Positions 53,171 through 54,796 of a DNA stretch of 54,796 bases are shown piece after piece. The notes below the pieces were generated by a model, which saw only the letters and a list, made by a program, of their open reading frames with translations, searched no databases and had not been told where the DNA came from. The position numbers and the translations under genes are program-made. How positions within the stretch are numbered: the first letter of the stretch is position 1; the number at the start of each line of letters is the position of its first letter. The stretch is from Betaproteobacteria bacterium (GTDB lineage Bacteria > Pseudomonadota > Gammaproteobacteria > Burkholderiales > Burkholderiaceae), in contig CANGHN010000012.1 in assembly GCA_947453825.1 (NCBI GenBank), forward strand, positions 1-54,796, given 5' to 3'.

Positions 53171-54418
53171 ATGGCAAAAGCATTAGAAGGGGTCAAAATC
53201 CTCGACTTTACGCACGTTCAATCAGGCCCTACTTGTACTCAGTTACTGGCTTGGTTTGGTGCGGACGTAATCAAAGTAGAAAAATCAGGCGAAGGCGATG
53301 CAACGCGTGGTCAGTTGCGTGATATTCCAGATGCAGACAGTTTGTATTTCACGATGTTGAACCATAACAAGCGTTCTATTACCGTGAATACCAAAACCCA
53401 AAAGGGTAAAGAAATTCTCGAGCGACTCATCAAAGAGTGCGATGTTTTGGTTGAGAACTTTGCACCAGGTGCTCTTGATCGCATGGGCTTTTCTTGGGAG
53501 CGTATTCAAGAACTCAATCCCATGATGATCATGGCTTCTGTAAAAGGTTTTGGCCCTGGCCCATACGAAGATTGCAAAGTGTATGAGAACGTTGCGCAAT
53601 GTGCGGGCGGTTCTGCATCCACTACCGGTTTTGATGATGGCCCACCCATGGTGACTGGTGCACAAATCGGTGATAGCGGAACAGGTTTGCATTTGGCTTT
53701 AGGTATTGTGACTGCCTTGTATCAGCGCACGCATTCTGGCCGTGGTCAGAAGGTGTTGGCAGCAATGCAAGACGCTGTATTGAACTTATGCCGCGTGAAG
53801 TTACGTGATCAACAACGTCTAGAGCGTGTTGGTTTGATGCAAGAGTACCCACAGTTCCCGAATGGTGAGTTTGGAGACGCAGTACCCCGTGCTGGCAATG
53901 CCTCAGGCGGTGGTCAGCCAGGTTGGATTGTGAAATGTAAAGGTTGGGAAACCGATCCAAACGCTTACATGTATGTGATTGTTCAGGCTCCAGTATGGGA
54001 AGCGGTTTGTAAAGTAATCGGTCGTGAAGATTGGATTACGGATGTGCGTTTTGCATCACCAATGGCACGCTTGCCACACCTGATGGAAATCTTCGGTGAG
54101 ATTGAAAAATGGACCATGACGATGACGAAGTTTGAAGTCATGGACGTGCTTAACAAATACGATATTCCTTGCGGCCCAATCCTTTCCATGAAAGAAATAG
54201 CTGAAGAACCCGCATTACGTGCTACCGGCACAGTGGTTGAAGTCGATCACCCAATTCGTGGCAAATACCTCACTGTAGGTAACCCAATTAAGATGTCGGA
54301 TAGCCCAACCGATGTGACTCGATCACCATTGCTCGGTGAGCATACGGATGAGATTCTCAGTGAGTTGGGTTACACCACTGATGAGTTGATTTCTTTACGT
54401 CACGACAAGGTAATCTAA
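53171..54418 (+). CDS. Second Frc-like class III CoA-transferase
   Basis: 415 aa, a close paralogue of the Frc at 51292 along the whole length. Gln17 ([10 protein letters not shown]), Tyr138 (KVYENVAQ) and Asp168 (QIGDSGTG) are kept. Differences: the glycine loop is [12 protein letters not shown] (first Gly of GGGG is Ser), GFWDGPP becomes GFDDGPP, and one residue is lost near 130. These changes sit around the active site and may change the donor or acceptor, for example acetyl-CoA:oxalate transfer as in YfdE. Its stop is 1 nt before the next start, so it is coupled to the formyltransferase-like gene. Confidence 0.92.
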   Translation: MAKALEGVKILDFTHVQSGPTCTQLLAWFGADVIKVEKSGEGDATRGQLRDIPDADSLYFTMLNHNKRSITVNTKTQKGKEILERLIKECDVLVENFAPGALDRMGFSWERIQELNPMMIMASVKGFGPGPYEDCKVYENVAQCAGGSASTTGFDDGPPMVTGAQIGDSGTGLHLALGIVTALYQRTHSGRGQKVLAAMQDAVLNLCRVKLRDQQRLERVGLMQEYPQFPNGEFGDAVPRAGNASGGGQPGWIVKCKGWETDPNAYMYVIVQAPVWEAVCKVIGREDWITDVRFASPMARLPHLMEIFGEIEKWTMTMTKFEVMDVLNKYDIPCGPILSMKEIAEEPALRATGTVVEVDHPIRGKYLTVGNPIKMSDSPTDVTRSPLLGEHTDEILSELGYTTDELISLRHDKVI

Positions 54419-54419
54419 G

Positions 54420-54796
54420 ATGCGGGTTGCTTTGATTGGGAGTGCGGATTTTGGTAAAGCAGCTCTAGAGGCTTTTTTAGATCGCGGTGACGAAGTCGTT
54501 GCTGTTTTCTGCCCACCAGATAATCCTAAATCCAGCAAACCTGAAGTCTTAAAAGAAGCTGCGCTAGCAAGGGGTTTAAGCCCCTTGCAGTTCTCATCGC
54601 TCAAGGGCCCTGAAGCTGCACAAGCCATGATCGATGCTAATGCTGACATCTGCGTGATGGCTTACGTATTGCAGTTTGTGCCACAAGAACTCTGCAAGAT
54701 TCCTAAGCATGGCACGATTCAATATCACCCATCACTCTTACCTAAGTATCGCGGACCAAGTGCTATTAATTGGGCAATTGCATTAGGCGAAGAAAA
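54420..54796 (+). CDS. Formyltransferase-family protein, partial (10-formyl-THF hydrolase-domain-like)
   Basis: The first 125 codons of a gene cut by the window end. It begins MRVALIGSADFGKAALEAFL and has CVMAYVLQFVPQEL and YHPSLLPKYRGPSAINWAI. The latter contains the catalytic His and the HPSLLP motif shared by Fmt and by the hydrolase domain of 10-formyl-tetrahydrofolate dehydrogenase (FDH). The N-terminus and spacing look closer to FDH than to Fmt. ATG 54420 is 1 nt after the stop of the second CoA-transferase. What follows (a stand-alone enzyme or an FDH- or HypX-like fusion) cannot be seen. Confidence 0.82.
   Translation, partial: MRVALIGSADFGKAALEAFLDRGDEVVAVFCPPDNPKSSKPEVLKEAALARGLSPLQFSSLKGPEAAQAMIDANADICVMAYVLQFVPQELCKIPKHGTIQYHPSLLPKYRGPSAINWAIALGEE

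Noticed and set aside
1..54796. CRISPR array
   Set aside because: I saw no series of regularly spaced repeats with unique spacers; the short repeats near 27.7, 29.6 and 30.5 kb have two or three copies and fit operators or arm sites better.

Overview
The window looks like chromosomal sequence from a betaproteobacterium of the Burkholderiaceae, most likely Polynucleobacter or a close relative. This is an inference from protein character, moderate GC and gene order (yebC-purD-hemF-nadD-rsfS-rlmH-maf-rng, lptF/lptG divergent from pepA-holC, zapA followed by 6S RNA). No database search was possible, and all positions were counted by hand.

Region by region. 1-3.4 kb: tRNA-Lys with its terminator, the cell-wall amidase amiC, tsaE, and divergent queG. 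3.4-4.6 kb: an azlCD amino-acid exporter pair. 4.6-10.2 kb: a 2-hydroxyacid/glyoxylate neighbourhood. It has a fused FAD/Fe-S dehydrogenase, a GntR-FCD regulator, an aminotransferase of the alanine/serine-glyoxylate type and a GlcG-like protein. Two identical-core palindromes lie between the divergent regulator and aminotransferase genes. 10.2-16.2 kb: rhlE, gluQ and dnaE. 16.2-20.7 kb: three LPS-type glycosyltransferases and divergent msbA. 20.7-27.4 kb: a long minus-strand housekeeping operon from yebC down to rng.

27.5-33.15 kb: a 5.5-kb integrative element inserted in the 3' end of tRNA-Leu(CAA). A 20-bp perfect direct repeat of the tRNA end bounds it. It carries a P4-type tyrosine recombinase, an unrecognised 196-aa protein, an AlpA-like regulator, a winged-helix (initiator-like) protein, a structured non-coding stretch with spaced repeats, and an autotransporter as its only obvious cargo. 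The intact tRNA is kept on the left side.

33.2-40.5 kb: core genes again (EamA exporter, CysB-like LysR, lptG/lptF, pepA, holC, lgt). 40.6-44.6 kb: a malonate module: malonyl-CoA decarboxylase, a Bug/TctC solute-binding protein and malonyl-CoA synthetase. 44.6-48.6 kb: a TauE/SafE permease, 6S RNA, zapA, a ZapB-like coiled coil, and a BtuB-type receptor behind a cobalamin riboswitch.

48.6 kb to the end: an oxalate module. It holds a Crp/Fnr-type regulator, oxalyl-CoA decarboxylase, formyl-CoA:oxalate CoA-transferase, a lone PAS protein, a second Frc-like CoA-transferase, and a protein resembling the hydrolase domain of 10-formyl-tetrahydrofolate dehydrogenase that runs off the window. An Fnr-type palindrome (TTGAC-N4-GTCAA) sits exactly 41.5 bp upstream of the start implied by a -10-like hexamer in front of oxc. 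Together these suggest locally regulated oxalate catabolism tied to folate C1 metabolism. This and the tRNA-Leu element are the two most interesting parts of the window.
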